A DNA stretch of 64,000 bases from Methylococcaceae bacterium. GTDB taxonomy: Bacteria > Pseudomonadota > Gammaproteobacteria > Methylococcales > Methylomonadaceae. Location: NCBI GenBank assembly GCA_021647585.1, contig JAKIUK010000013.1, positions 1 through 64,000 on the forward strand, in the 5' to 3' direction. The notes under the pieces were generated by a model, which was not told the origin of the DNA, ran no database searches, and saw only the letters and a program-made list of their open reading frames with translations. Position 1 is the first letter of the stretch, and the number at the start of each line of letters is the position of its first letter. Both the position numbers and the translations under genes were made by a program. Of the stretch, positions 24,479 to 33,043 are shown piece by piece.

Positions 24479-25837
24479 TACTTCAAGTGCTTCAGCTACC
24501 GTTGAGACAGCACTAACCATCAATCCTTTAATTGATTCTTTGGGTGCATTGGCTTTGGGAATAACCGCTCTCTTAAAACCATGCTTTGAGGCCTCATTCA
24601 ATCTAGCATATCCATTGGCGACTGGCCTTATCTCACCATTCAAGCCAATTTCGCCAAAAAACACCACTTCATGGGGAATAACTCTGTCTTTTAGACTTGA
24701 AACAACGCCCACAACTATAGCCAAATCAGATGCTGTTTCAGTCACCTTTATGCCACCGACAACATTGGCATAAATCTCATCATTTGCAGTAAATATACCC
24801 CCATGTCGAGATAAAACGGCCAACAACATTGCCAACCTGTTTTGATCCAGTCCAACAGCCAATCGACGTGGATTACCATATTGGCTCTCTGTAACCAGAG
24901 CCTGAATTTCAACCAGTAGTGGTCGAGTTCCCTCCCACAGAACCGTAACCACACTCCCTGAAGATGGTTTTTCAGAGCGGGATAAAAATATTGCCGAGGG
25001 GTTTTTCACCTCTTTAAGTCCGGTATTTCCCATACAGAAAAAACCCAGCTCCCCCACACTTCCAAACCTGTTTTTATCCGACCGCATAACTCTAAATCTG
25101 GCATCGTCTGTGGAGGATAAAACAACTTGCGCATCAACAATATGACTCAATGTCATAGGCCCGGCTAAGGACTGGTCTTTGGTAACATGGCCAACCATAA
25201 AAATTGACACATTATTTCTTTTGGCATATTGAGTCAGATAACTGGCAGATTCTCTTACTTGAGAAACTGAACCAGCCACTGTATCAGAATCCTCGGTATA
25301 CATTACTTGAATGGAGTCAATAATAACTAACTCTGGTTTTTCCTGGTCAATACAGTCGCATATTCTTTGCACTAACGTTTCAGCAAGCATTTTAATTGTA
25401 CTTGCATCCAAAGCTAGTCGATTAGCCCTTTCTGCAATCTGTTGCAAAGATTCTTCACCCGATACATATAAAACTGATTTACCACATTTTGCAGCATTTG
25501 CAATGGCTTGAAGGAGAATAGTACTTTTCCCGGCACCTGGTGCCCCACCGATTAATACCACACTGCCTTTGACTATTCCTCCCCCTAATACCCGGTCAAA
25601 CTCCATTAAACCTGTAGAAATCCTTTCTGACTGAGCCAGATCCACGTCAGATAATAACTTAACCTCCGAACGAGCACCTGCGTATCCAGACGACCCCCCG
25701 CCTTGTTTTGTAGCAGAACCTAACCGAATCTCTTTAATAACATTCCATTCACCACAACTGGTACATTGTCCTGCCCAGCGTGGGAAATCAGCTCCACATT
25801 CTGTACAGACATAAGCTGTTTTGTTTTTTTTAGCCAT
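24464..25837 (-). CDS. radA: DNA repair protein RadA (Sms)
   Basis: 457 residues, full length. It has a zinc finger CTECGADFPRWAGQCTSCG (residues 11-29), a RecA-like ATPase with P-loop GGAPGAGKST, the RadA-specific KNRFG motif, and a C-terminal Lon-protease-like domain (NEASKHGFKRAVIPKANAP). It promotes branch migration during recombinational repair. Its last bases are one half of a 20-bp direct repeat bordering the repeat-rich segment downstream. Confidence 0.97.
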   Translation of the reverse strand: MAKKNKTAYVCTECGADFPRWAGQCTSCGEWNVIKEIRLGSATKQGGGSSGYAGARSEVKLLSDVDLAQSERISTGLMEFDRVLGGGIVKGSVVLIGGAPGAGKSTILLQAIANAAKCGKSVLYVSGEESLQQIAERANRLALDASTIKMLAETLVQRICDCIDQEKPELVIIDSIQVMYTEDSDTVAGSVSQVRESASYLTQYAKRNNVSIFMVGHVTKDQSLAGPMTLSHIVDAQVVLSSTDDARFRVMRSDKNRFGSVGELGFFCMGNTGLKEVKNPSAIFLSRSEKPSSGSVVTVLWEGTRPLLVEIQALVTESQYGNPRRLAVGLDQNRLAMLLAVLSRHGGIFTANDEIYANVVGGIKVTETASDLAIVVGVVSSLKDRVIPHEVVFFGEIGLNGEIRPVANGYARLNEASKHGFKRAVIPKANAPKESIKGLMVSAVSTVAEALEVLNDL

Positions 25838-25899
25838 AAAAAGCCTTTGGGTTTATTTATTAGTCATACTGCAGCGAAAAATCCAATCATTAGTGTAGA

Positions 25900-26976
25900 T
25901 TACACTTTCTTTATTTCTACCCTTTGAGTTATTCCACATAAAAGTGTATATGGAATAGTATCTGAATAACGGGCAATTTCTTCAACCTCCAATCCCTCGC
26001 CCCACAATGTCACTGGATCACCAGCCTTGGCGTTCATTTGAGAACTTAAATCAACTGTAATCATATCCATAGAAACACGCCCAACCAAAGGAACTCTTTT
26101 TCCGTTAACCAACACAGGAGTCCCGGTTTGCGCAGAACGAGGAAAGCCATCTCCATATCCAATTGCCACAACACCCAGCCTGGTTTGCTGATTGCTAACC
26201 CATGTGCCAGCATATCCAACAACCTCTCCTGCACCAATATTTTTAATTGCAATTAACCGAGAATGAAGACTCATTACAGGTTTAAGCCCGAAATCTTTAC
26301 CTACACTGTTCGAAAAAGGTGATACACCATACAGCATAACGCCTGGACGCACCCAGTCCGTTAATGAATCATCCCAGGCAATAATACCCGCCGAGTTAGC
26401 TATACTCTTTTCACCGGGATATGTTTTTACAGTATCTTTAAATAGATTAACTTGCTGTCGGGTAACAGCGCTATGTGGGTCATCGGCACTGGACAGATGA
26501 GTCATCAAAAAAAAAGGCTGTTTTACTGATGAACAAGCCATCAGTCGTTTATAGATGGGAGTAAACTCGGTTGATTTAAAACCCAGGCGATTCATTCCTG
26601 TATCCAGCTTTAACCAGACAGTAAGCTTTTTTTGCCCCCAGTAATTTTCTATAATATCAACCTGGCCTACTGAATGGACAACAACATCTAAATCATATTT
26701 GATTAAGTCCTCTAACTCTTGCTTACAGACAAAACCTTCTAGAATTACAATTCTAATGCTGAATCCAGATAGACGCAAACGTATCCCTTCATCAGCACGT
26801 GCGACAGCAATGGCATCAACACCCTGTAATACTTCTGCAATCCGCAACAATCCATGCCCATAGGCATTGGCTTTAATCACCGCCATAATTTTAGCTTGCG
26901 GAGCATAATCCCGAATCTTGCCTATATTATGCTTAACTGCAGCTAAATTGACTAACGCATAAGCAGCAGCGGTCAT
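25900..26976 (-). CDS. alr: Alanine racemase
   Basis: 358 residues, the normal size. The PLP lysine is in AVIKANAYGHG (residue 34) and the catalytic tyrosine in VVGYAGTWV. It makes D-alanine for peptidoglycan. The ATG overlaps the dnaB stop (ATGA), so the two are coupled; radA follows after about 60 bases. Confidence 0.96.
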   Translation of the reverse strand: MTAAAYALVNLAAVKHNIGKIRDYAPQAKIMAVIKANAYGHGLLRIAEVLQGVDAIAVARADEGIRLRLSGFSIRIVILEGFVCKQELEDLIKYDLDVVVHSVGQVDIIENYWGQKKLTVWLKLDTGMNRLGFKSTEFTPIYKRLMACSSVKQPFFLMTHLSSADDPHSAVTRQQVNLFKDTVKTYPGEKSIANSAGIIAWDDSLTDWVRPGVMLYGVSPFSNSVGKDFGLKPVMSLHSRLIAIKNIGAGEVVGYAGTWVSNQQTRLGVVAIGYGDGFPRSAQTGTPVLVNGKRVPLVGRVSMDMITVDLSSQMNAKAGDPVTLWGEGLEVEEIARYSDTIPYTLLCGITQRVEIKKV

Positions 26977-28367
26977 TCATAATCCTCATCACCATAGGGG
27001 TCACCCGCAAAATTCTCAAACCGGGTATATTTCCCCAGGAATGTTAACCTAACAGTACCTAAAGGGCCATTACGTTGTTTACCTATAATAATCTCTGCGA
27101 TACCTTTATCGGGGCTATCTTCGTTATAAACTTCATCTCGATAAACAAATACAATTAAATCAGCATCCTGCTCAATAGCTCCCGATTCTCTTAAGTCTGA
27201 CATAACGGGACGCTTGTTAGGTCGTTGTTCAAGATTTCTATTTAGCTGAGATAGCGCTACAACAGGAACATTTAATTCTTTAGCTAAGGCCTTTAATCCT
27301 CGGGAAATATCTGAAATTTGCTGGACTCTATTTTCACCACTGGATGGCGATTGCATCAGCTGTATATAGTCTAAAACAATCAGACCCAATTGACCATGCT
27401 CCCGTGTTAATCTTCTTGCTCGAGCTCTTACTTCCGTCGGTGTTAATGCGGGAGTATCGTCAATGAATAATTTGGTTTCTGCCAATAAATTAATTGCCGA
27501 AGTTAGCCGAGGCCATTCATCGTCCTCTAATTTACCTGTTCTGACTTTATTCTGATCTATACGCCCCAGTGAAGACATCATTCGCATTGCCAAAGAATCA
27601 CCCGGCATCTCCATACTGAATACAGCAACCGGCTTATCGCCTTTAATCGCAATATTTTCAGCCATATTCATGGCGATAGTGGTTTTACCCATTGAAGGTC
27701 TACCAGCTACGATAATTAAATCGGCAGGCTGCAAACCCGAAGTTAATTCATCAAAATCTGCAAACCCGGTACTGGCTCCAGTAATATTCCCTTCTTGTTC
27801 ATATAATGTTTCGATCTTATCAACAGCGCTAGCGAGTAAATTTTTGATCGATTTAAATCCTCCTTCCTGTCCTCGCTGACGTTGCTCTGCAATTTTAAAC
27901 ACTTCACGTTCTGCATTTTCTAATAAATCGGAAGTATCCCTACCCTCCGTATTAAAAGCAGAATCAGATATGTCAGTTCCTACATGAATTAATTGCCTAA
28001 GAACTGATCTATCTCTGACGATATTGGCATAAGCAACAATATTTGCAGCACTAGGAGTATCTTTGGCCAGTGTTGCCAAATATACCAGCCCTCCAACATT
28101 TTTCAAATCATCTGTGGCATCTAATGCTTCAGAGAGAGTAATAACATCAAACGGGTCTTGTTTTTCAGCTAACTGTTCTATGGTATTAAAAATCAAACGA
28201 TGATCTTTTCGGTAAAAATCATTTACGATGACTTTATCAGCAATTGAATCCCAAGTCTGATTATCAAGCATCAATCCACCCAGAACAGATTGCTCCGCCT
28301 GAATTGAATGGGGAGGAACTTTTAATGACTCGACTTCATAGTCAGGCTCGAAAGAATAATTTTCCAT
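26973..28367 (-). CDS. dnaB: Replicative DNA helicase DnaB
   Basis: 464 residues: a helical N-terminal domain (20-120), a linker and a RecA-type domain with P-loop GRPSMGKTT, DYIQLM Walker B and VVALSQLNR. It unwinds DNA at the fork as a hexamer. No intein is present. It heads the dnaB-alr-radA group and is divergent from rpiA. Confidence 0.97.
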   Translation of the reverse strand: MENYSFEPDYEVESLKVPPHSIQAEQSVLGGLMLDNQTWDSIADKVIVNDFYRKDHRLIFNTIEQLAEKQDPFDVITLSEALDATDDLKNVGGLVYLATLAKDTPSAANIVAYANIVRDRSVLRQLIHVGTDISDSAFNTEGRDTSDLLENAEREVFKIAEQRQRGQEGGFKSIKNLLASAVDKIETLYEQEGNITGASTGFADFDELTSGLQPADLIIVAGRPSMGKTTIAMNMAENIAIKGDKPVAVFSMEMPGDSLAMRMMSSLGRIDQNKVRTGKLEDDEWPRLTSAINLLAETKLFIDDTPALTPTEVRARARRLTREHGQLGLIVLDYIQLMQSPSSGENRVQQISDISRGLKALAKELNVPVVALSQLNRNLEQRPNKRPVMSDLRESGAIEQDADLIVFVYRDEVYNEDSPDKGIAEIIIGKQRNGPLGTVRLTFLGKYTRFENFAGDPYGDEDYE

Positions 28368-28548
28368 GATATTAAAATTGTTAAAGCTAGCTCTGTATTA
28401 TATAGAAAACATCCCAAACTCCGAACTTAAAATAGCTGATAATTTAGCCCACATCGGTTATTATCTATCAATAATTTTATAGGAAATACTTTCTTTAACC
28501 ATTGAGCGAAGTGAAAAACCTATCGCCCACTTATCGAAAACTAAGCAT

Positions 28549-29202
28549 ATGACTCAAGACGAATTAAAAAAACAAGTTGCACAAGCCGCTCTGGAATATA
28601 TTAAAGGCGAATCTATTATTGGCGTTGGCACGGGCTCAACCGTTAATTTCTTTATTGACATGCTAGGCGATTATAAAGGCCAAATCAAAGCGGCTGCGTC
28701 AAGCTCAGATGCAACCACTGAACGCCTTAAAAATGTTGGCATTAAAGTAATTGAATTAAACAGTGTTGATGAAATTGGTGTTTATGTTGATGGCGCTGAT
28801 GAAGTAGATCCTAACAAAAAATTAATCAAAGGTGGCGGCGGCGCCTTGACACGTGAAAAAATTATCGCTGCGGCAAGTAAAAAGTTTGTTTGTATTGTTG
28901 ATAGCACTAAAAGTGTTGAGGTTTTAGGTAATTTTCCTTTACCCGTTGAAGTTATCCCTATGTCACGAAATTATGTGGCCAATGAATTAGAAAAATTAGG
29001 TGGCAGACCTGTTTGGCGTAAAGATTATTACACAGATAATGGCTGTGAAATTCTTGATGTTCATGGCCTTCAAATTATCGACCCTGTAAAATTAGAAAGC
29101 ATAATTAATGGCATTACAGGCGTCGTCACAAATGGCCTGTTTGCTCAAAGAGATGCTGATATAGTACTTGTTGGTAATGGTGACAAAGTAGATACCATGT
29201 AA
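28549..29202 (+). CDS. rpiA: Ribose-5-phosphate isomerase A
   Basis: 217 residues with the family motifs [32 protein letters not shown] and GNGDKVDTM. It interconverts ribose-5-phosphate and ribulose-5-phosphate, the formaldehyde acceptor of the RuMP cycle. It is followed by a hairpin-rich spacer and a bidirectional terminator shared with fba. Confidence 0.97.
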   Translation: MTQDELKKQVAQAALEYIKGESIIGVGTGSTVNFFIDMLGDYKGQIKAAASSSDATTERLKNVGIKVIELNSVDEIGVYVDGADEVDPNKKLIKGGGGALTREKIIAAASKKFVCIVDSTKSVEVLGNFPLPVEVIPMSRNYVANELEKLGGRPVWRKDYYTDNGCEILDVHGLQIIDPVKLESIINGITGVVTNGLFAQRDADIVLVGNGDKVDTM

Positions 29203-29243
29203 TTCTACAGTAGTATATAAGAAACGTGTACATAATAACCTAA

Positions 29244-29351
29244 CAATTGGCTTTGTATTTTGTTCGTCTTCTTCGTTGTAGAAAGGATTACGTAGCTTGT
29301 GCTACGCACCCTTTTCCACACCTTGAATTCGAACAAACTACTTCGCCAATT
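29244..29351. repeat. Nested palindromic repeat
   Basis: Outer arms AATTGGC/GCCAATT, inner arms TTTGTTCG/CGAACAAA and a central GTAGC-TTGT-GCTAC hairpin. Its TTCGTCTTC word also occurs in the inverted repeat at 47267-47398, suggesting one family. Confidence 0.6.
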
Positions 29352-29383
29352 ACCTAACTTATTTCATGCGCGTCCCTAAACAT

Positions 29384-29422
29384 AAAAAAGGCCGATACAG
29401 ATTCATTGTATCGGCCCTTTTT
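29384..29422. terminator. Bidirectional terminator between rpiA and fba
   Basis: A GGCCGATACA/TGTATCGGCC stem is flanked by an A run on the left and a T run on the right, so it works for both converging genes. Confidence 0.9.
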
Positions 29423-29470
29423 ATGTCTGCCTGAACCTGTAGTCAGAGACAGGTTTCAAGAAAATACTTG

Positions 29471-30550
29471 CTATAAAGTGCCTACTGCATTCAAGTCAGA
29501 GAATGCTTGTTCTAAACGTGCTGCCATAGCAACTTCACCTGCACGTTGCCATACACGTGGATCATAGTATTTTTTATTTGGGCTATCTTCACCATCAGGA
29601 TTACCAATTTGGCCTTGAAGATATGCTTCATTCTTTTTATAGAAATTCATAACGCCTTCCCATGTAGCCCATTGAGTATCAGTATCGATATTCATTTTAA
29701 CTACACCGTAACCAATAGACTCTTTTATTTCTGCTTCAGAAGAACCAGATCCACCATGGAATACAAAAGTCAGTTCGTTGTCCGCAACATTATATTTCTC
29801 AGAAACATATTTTTGAGAATCACGTAAAATTGTGGGAGTTAACTTGACATTACCTGGCTTATAAACACCGTGTACATTTCCAAAAGAAGCTGCGATGGTA
29901 AAACGAGGGCTGATTTTGCTTAATTCTTCATAAGCATAAGCCACTTCTTCAGGCTGTGTATAAAGTAAAGAAGCATCCAAGTCAGAGTTATCCACCCCAT
30001 CTTCTTCACCGCCAGTCACTCCCAGTTCGATTTCAAGGGTCATATCCATTTTAGCCATACGCTCTAGATATTTACCACAAGTCGCAATATTCTCTTCTAA
30101 ACTTTCTTCGGACAAGTCCAGCATATGAGAACTAAATAATGGTTTACCTGTTTCAGCATAAAACTTTTCACCTGCATCTAACAAACCATCAACCCAAGGC
30201 AATAATTTTTTTGCACAATGGTCTGTATGAAGAATGACAGGCACACCATAAGCCTCGGCAACATTATGAACGTGTTTCGCACCTGAAATAGCGCCTAGAA
30301 TTGCATTACCTTGACCTTCAAGCTTCAGACCTTTACCTGCAACAAATGCAGCACCACCATTTGAAAATTGAATGATTAATGGCGATTTAACTTTTGCAGC
30401 GGCTTCTAATGCGCCATTAATTGAATCTGTATTAATACAATTGACTGCTGGTAATGCAAAAGCATTTTCTTTACAAATTGCAAAGATTTTTTGTACATCG
30501 TCGCCTGTTACTACGCCTGGTTTTACGATGTCTAATATTTTTTGTGACAT
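29471..30550 (-). CDS. fba: Class II fructose-bisphosphate aldolase
   Basis: 359 residues, the long FbaA subtype. Zinc-binding histidines are in ILHTDHC (near residue 110) and FHGGSGS. It cleaves or forms fructose-1,6-bisphosphate and, in the RuMP cycle, supplies triose phosphates for acceptor regeneration; some methylotroph enzymes also act on sedoheptulose bisphosphate. It lies directly downstream of tal, with about 107 bases between. Confidence 0.96.
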   Translation of the reverse strand: MSQKILDIVKPGVVTGDDVQKIFAICKENAFALPAVNCINTDSINGALEAAAKVKSPLIIQFSNGGAAFVAGKGLKLEGQGNAILGAISGAKHVHNVAEAYGVPVILHTDHCAKKLLPWVDGLLDAGEKFYAETGKPLFSSHMLDLSEESLEENIATCGKYLERMAKMDMTLEIELGVTGGEEDGVDNSDLDASLLYTQPEEVAYAYEELSKISPRFTIAASFGNVHGVYKPGNVKLTPTILRDSQKYVSEKYNVADNELTFVFHGGSGSSEAEIKESIGYGVVKMNIDTDTQWATWEGVMNFYKKNEAYLQGQIGNPDGEDSPNKKYYDPRVWQRAGEVAMAARLEQAFSDLNAVGTL

Positions 30551-30657
30551 AATTTAAATCTGTTTATATATGAATTTTAGTACATTGCATTGTACTGATA
30601 AAATTTCAAAAAATCAGGTGATTCAAGTTAATAAAACCCTAAATCACCCATTGTTTT

Positions 30658-31647
30658 TTAAGCTTCTGCTGTTAATTTTTCCAATCTAGAAGCCAATAAC
30701 TCTTCCAATGAAACCAACGCTTTTTCGAATCCTTCAATACCTTCAGCTAATTTGTCCGTAGCCATACGATCATCTGCATGCATCTTATCAAAAGTAGCTT
30801 TATCAACTGAAATTTTCTCAATATCCATAGTTGCCGCAGATGCAGGATCCAGCTTACGAGGTAAATCACCTTCAGTGGCTTGCAGCTCTTCAAGAAGTCC
30901 TGGAGAGATTGTTAACAAATCATTACCGGCCAATTCGGTTATCTCACCGATATTACGAAAACTAGCGCCCATTACCTCTGTGTTATAACCAAATTTTTTG
31001 TAATAGTTATAAACAGCTGTTACAGAAACCACACCTGGATCTTCAGCTGACTCATAAGAATCACGACCGGTATCTTTTTTATACCAATCAAGAATTCTAC
31101 CAACAAAAGGCGATATCAGTGTAATACCATTCTCAGCACATGCTATCGCTTGATGCAAGCCAAATATTAATGTCAAGTTACAAGAAATACCTTCTTTTTC
31201 AAGAACAGCAGCAGCTTGTATACCTTCCCATGTTGCAGCAATCTTTATAAGAATTCTATCTTTAGAAATACCTGCCGCTTCATATTGAGCAATAATTTCA
31301 CGACCTTTAGCAATAGTCGCTTCTGTATCAAATGATAACCTTGCATCTACTTCTGTTGAAACACGCCCCGGTATAATTTCTAAAATTTTAAGGCCAAATG
31401 ATACAGCTAGCCTATCAAACGCTAGTGTCACAACGTCCGCCTCAGCAGCATCATCACCTAAGGTTTCTATCGCACCTTTTAAAGTATCATCTACGATCCC
31501 TTGATACTGTGGCATTTGAGCAGCCGCAGTAATTAACGAGGGGTTAGTTGTAGCATCACGAGGTGTAAATTTCTCAATTGCGTTAATATCACCTGTATCT
31601 GCAACAACTACAGTGATAGCTTTAAGTTGATCTAATAAATTAGCCAT
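30658..31647 (-). CDS. tal: Transaldolase
   Basis: 329 residues of the TalB subfamily, with the Schiff-base lysine in [12 protein letters not shown] (about residue 135), DATTNPSL near the start and [13 protein letters not shown]. It transfers dihydroxyacetone units in the regenerating part of the RuMP cycle. It is on the same strand as fba and downstream of the GVxKYL genes, separated from them by a 17-bp-stem palindrome and a terminator. Confidence 0.96.
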   Translation of the reverse strand: MANLLDQLKAITVVVADTGDINAIEKFTPRDATTNPSLITAAAQMPQYQGIVDDTLKGAIETLGDDAAEADVVTLAFDRLAVSFGLKILEIIPGRVSTEVDARLSFDTEATIAKGREIIAQYEAAGISKDRILIKIAATWEGIQAAAVLEKEGISCNLTLIFGLHQAIACAENGITLISPFVGRILDWYKKDTGRDSYESAEDPGVVSVTAVYNYYKKFGYNTEVMGASFRNIGEITELAGNDLLTISPGLLEELQATEGDLPRKLDPASAATMDIEKISVDKATFDKMHADDRMATDKLAEGIEGFEKALVSLEELLASRLEKLTAEA

Positions 31648-31684
31648 GATTTGTACCTCTAGATATAATTAAAAATTGATTCAG

Positions 31685-31729
31685 ACATATTTGATTATGA
31701 CAAACTAAATTCGTCATAATCAAATATGT
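31685..31729. repeat. Perfect 17-bp inverted repeat upstream of tal
   Basis: ACATATTTGATTATGAC and its exact complement GTCATAATCAAATATGT, separated by 11 bases, 38 bases upstream of the tal start. No T run follows the stem, so it is more likely an operator or RNA element than a terminator. Confidence 0.85.
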
Positions 31730-31749
31730 ATGACCTTGCGGTATCGAAC

Positions 31750-31775
31750 AAAAAACACATGTCCATATGTGTTTT
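31750..31775 (-). terminator. Terminator of the GVxKYL membrane-protein operon
   Basis: An ACACAT/ATGTGT stem followed by six T on the minus strand, about 50 bases past the stop of the 135-residue gene. Confidence 0.7.
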
Positions 31776-31822
31776 ATTTCAAAACAAAGTGCGGGTTGTT
31801 ATGTTAGGCAAAAAAGTGTCAA

Positions 31823-32230
31823 TCAAGCTCGATTGTTCAAATACTTTTCCACGCCAGACATATTTTCTTTTGCTATTTTTTTTGCCTGAATAGCTCTCCT
31901 TGCCATATACTTACCCACCCCGCTCACTGGAGTTTCTTCTTTTGTTGCCAAGTATTTAGCGACACCGCTTATTGCTATACTCTCAGCTTTTACAACATTC
32001 TGGATTTCTTTTTCTTGCAAATATTTAGCAACACCTGTCACCTTATTTTGCAAAATTTCAGCTTCCTGTTTTTGTAGATATTTAGCGACACCACTACTTG
32101 CAGTGGATGACTCATTATTTGATGCAACTGCTGCGTGATAAATATCCACATCTGATTTTTTTTCTTTCTTTAAAAATACTACGCTTAAAAAGAACAAAAC
32201 CACTAGACCTAATAAGTAATTATCCGCCAT
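31823..32230 (-). CDS. Membrane-anchored GVxKYL-repeat protein (5 motifs)
   Basis: 135 residues. An N-terminal uncleaved membrane segment (about 5-20, LLGLVVLFFLSVVFL) is followed by KKEKK, placing the rest in the cytoplasm by the positive-inside rule. Five copies of the motif (S/T)GV(A/G/E)KY(L/M) follow, spaced by about 16-25 charged residues, the last as SGVEKYLNNRA at the C-terminus. The polar helical spacers resemble those of the two related proteins at 32234-32914 and 37011-38636. It starts four bases after the upstream gene's stop, with GAGG as RBS. I know no described family; many copies of a short motif on a flexible chain suggest multivalent binding to a partner. Confidence 0.75.
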   Translation of the reverse strand: MADNYLLGLVVLFFLSVVFLKKEKKSDVDIYHAAVASNNESSTASSGVAKYLQKQEAEILQNKVTGVAKYLQEKEIQNVVKAESIAISGVAKYLATKEETPVSGVGKYMARRAIQAKKIAKENMSGVEKYLNNRA

Positions 32231-32233
32231 GAG

Positions 32234-32914
32234 TTAACCTCGGTCTTTTAAATACTTTTCTACTCCAGTTACTGATGCCAATCTGGCTGAAACTTTTTGT
32301 TTAGCAACATATTTTGCAACACCACTTACAGGAGAGCTGTCTCTATCTTCTAGATACTTAGCTACGCCACTAGGTTTTGTTCCAACTTTACTTTCCAAAT
32401 ATTTTGCAACACCACTTACTGCATCACTACTTGCTTCAACAACTGGTTTCGAAGCTGCAACTGATCTTCTTCTAGCCGGTGCAGCCTTTTTTATACTTTT
32501 GCTATAGAAAATAAAACCAGCAAAGGCTAGAATGGCCAAACCAATAGTTAAGTTCAACGATGAACTTTCTTCAGCTTGTTCCTCAGTACTTTGTTCTACA
32601 CTACCCTTTGAATACTCAGTACTCGCAGCATTTCCCACATTACCTTTTGTATGCTTATATCCTTTATCCTGATATAGAACTTCCGGTTGAAAATTTGCTG
32701 CTGGATAATTTGAGTCAGCAACACTTACTTCACCATAAGACTTCTTATTCGAAGACGATGAAGGTGCTGATGATCCAGAATGTTTATAATCAGTATCCTG
32801 ATATACAACTTTTGGTTGAAAATCTGTTGCTGGGTACTTGTTTTCGGCTTCTACTACAGAAGCAGATAACAACAATGAAACCAACAAACCATTGGTTAAT
32901 TTACTTATCTTCAC
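32234..32914 (-). CDS. Signal-peptide and membrane-spanning GVxKYL-repeat protein (4 motifs)
   Basis: 226 residues from a GTG at 32914, which has GGGGAG at the right distance and gives a clean signal peptide (MKISKLTNGLLVSLLLSASV, cleavage after VEA). A TTG 15 bases upstream is less likely. The exported part holds two copies of YPA(T/A)(D/N)FQP(K/E)V(V/L)YQD. A membrane segment (about 123-142, LTIGLAILAFAGFIFY) and a basic stretch (KKAAPARRR) follow. The cytoplasmic tail then has four motifs: SGVAKYLESK, SGVAKYLEDR, SGVAKYVAKQ and TGVEKYLKDRG at the end. It therefore spans the membrane, with a periplasmic repeat region and cytoplasmic GVxKYL motifs. No known family. Confidence 0.75.
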   Translation of the reverse strand: MKISKLTNGLLVSLLLSASVVEAENKYPATDFQPKVVYQDTDYKHSGSSAPSSSSNKKSYGEVSVADSNYPAANFQPEVLYQDKGYKHTKGNVGNAASTEYSKGSVEQSTEEQAEESSSLNLTIGLAILAFAGFIFYSKSIKKAAPARRRSVAASKPVVEASSDAVSGVAKYLESKVGTKPSGVAKYLEDRDSSPVSGVAKYVAKQKVSARLASVTGVEKYLKDRG

Positions 32915-32978
32915 GTCTAGACTCCCCAATATACCTTTATGTTAAAACCAACTGCCATAGTTATTATTATTGTAGATC

Positions 32979-33006
32979 GCTTAGCCCTGGTATACCAGAG
33001 CTAAGC
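32979..33006. repeat. 28-base hairpin between tkt and the GVxKYL operon
   Basis: GCTTAGC/GCTAAGC closes over the palindrome CTGGTATACCAG with one mismatch. There is no T run; possibly a transcript-end or operator structure. Confidence 0.7.
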
Positions 33007-33013
33007 ACATCTT

Positions 33014-33043
33014 AAAATAACTATTTCAAAAATAGTTATTTTT
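33014..33043 (-). terminator. Hairpin at the stop of tkt copy 1
   Basis: AAAATAACTA/TAGTTATTTT stem overlapping the TAA stop of tkt and ending in A/T-rich sequence. Copy 2 of tkt lacks it because the duplication ends at the stop codon. Confidence 0.5.
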
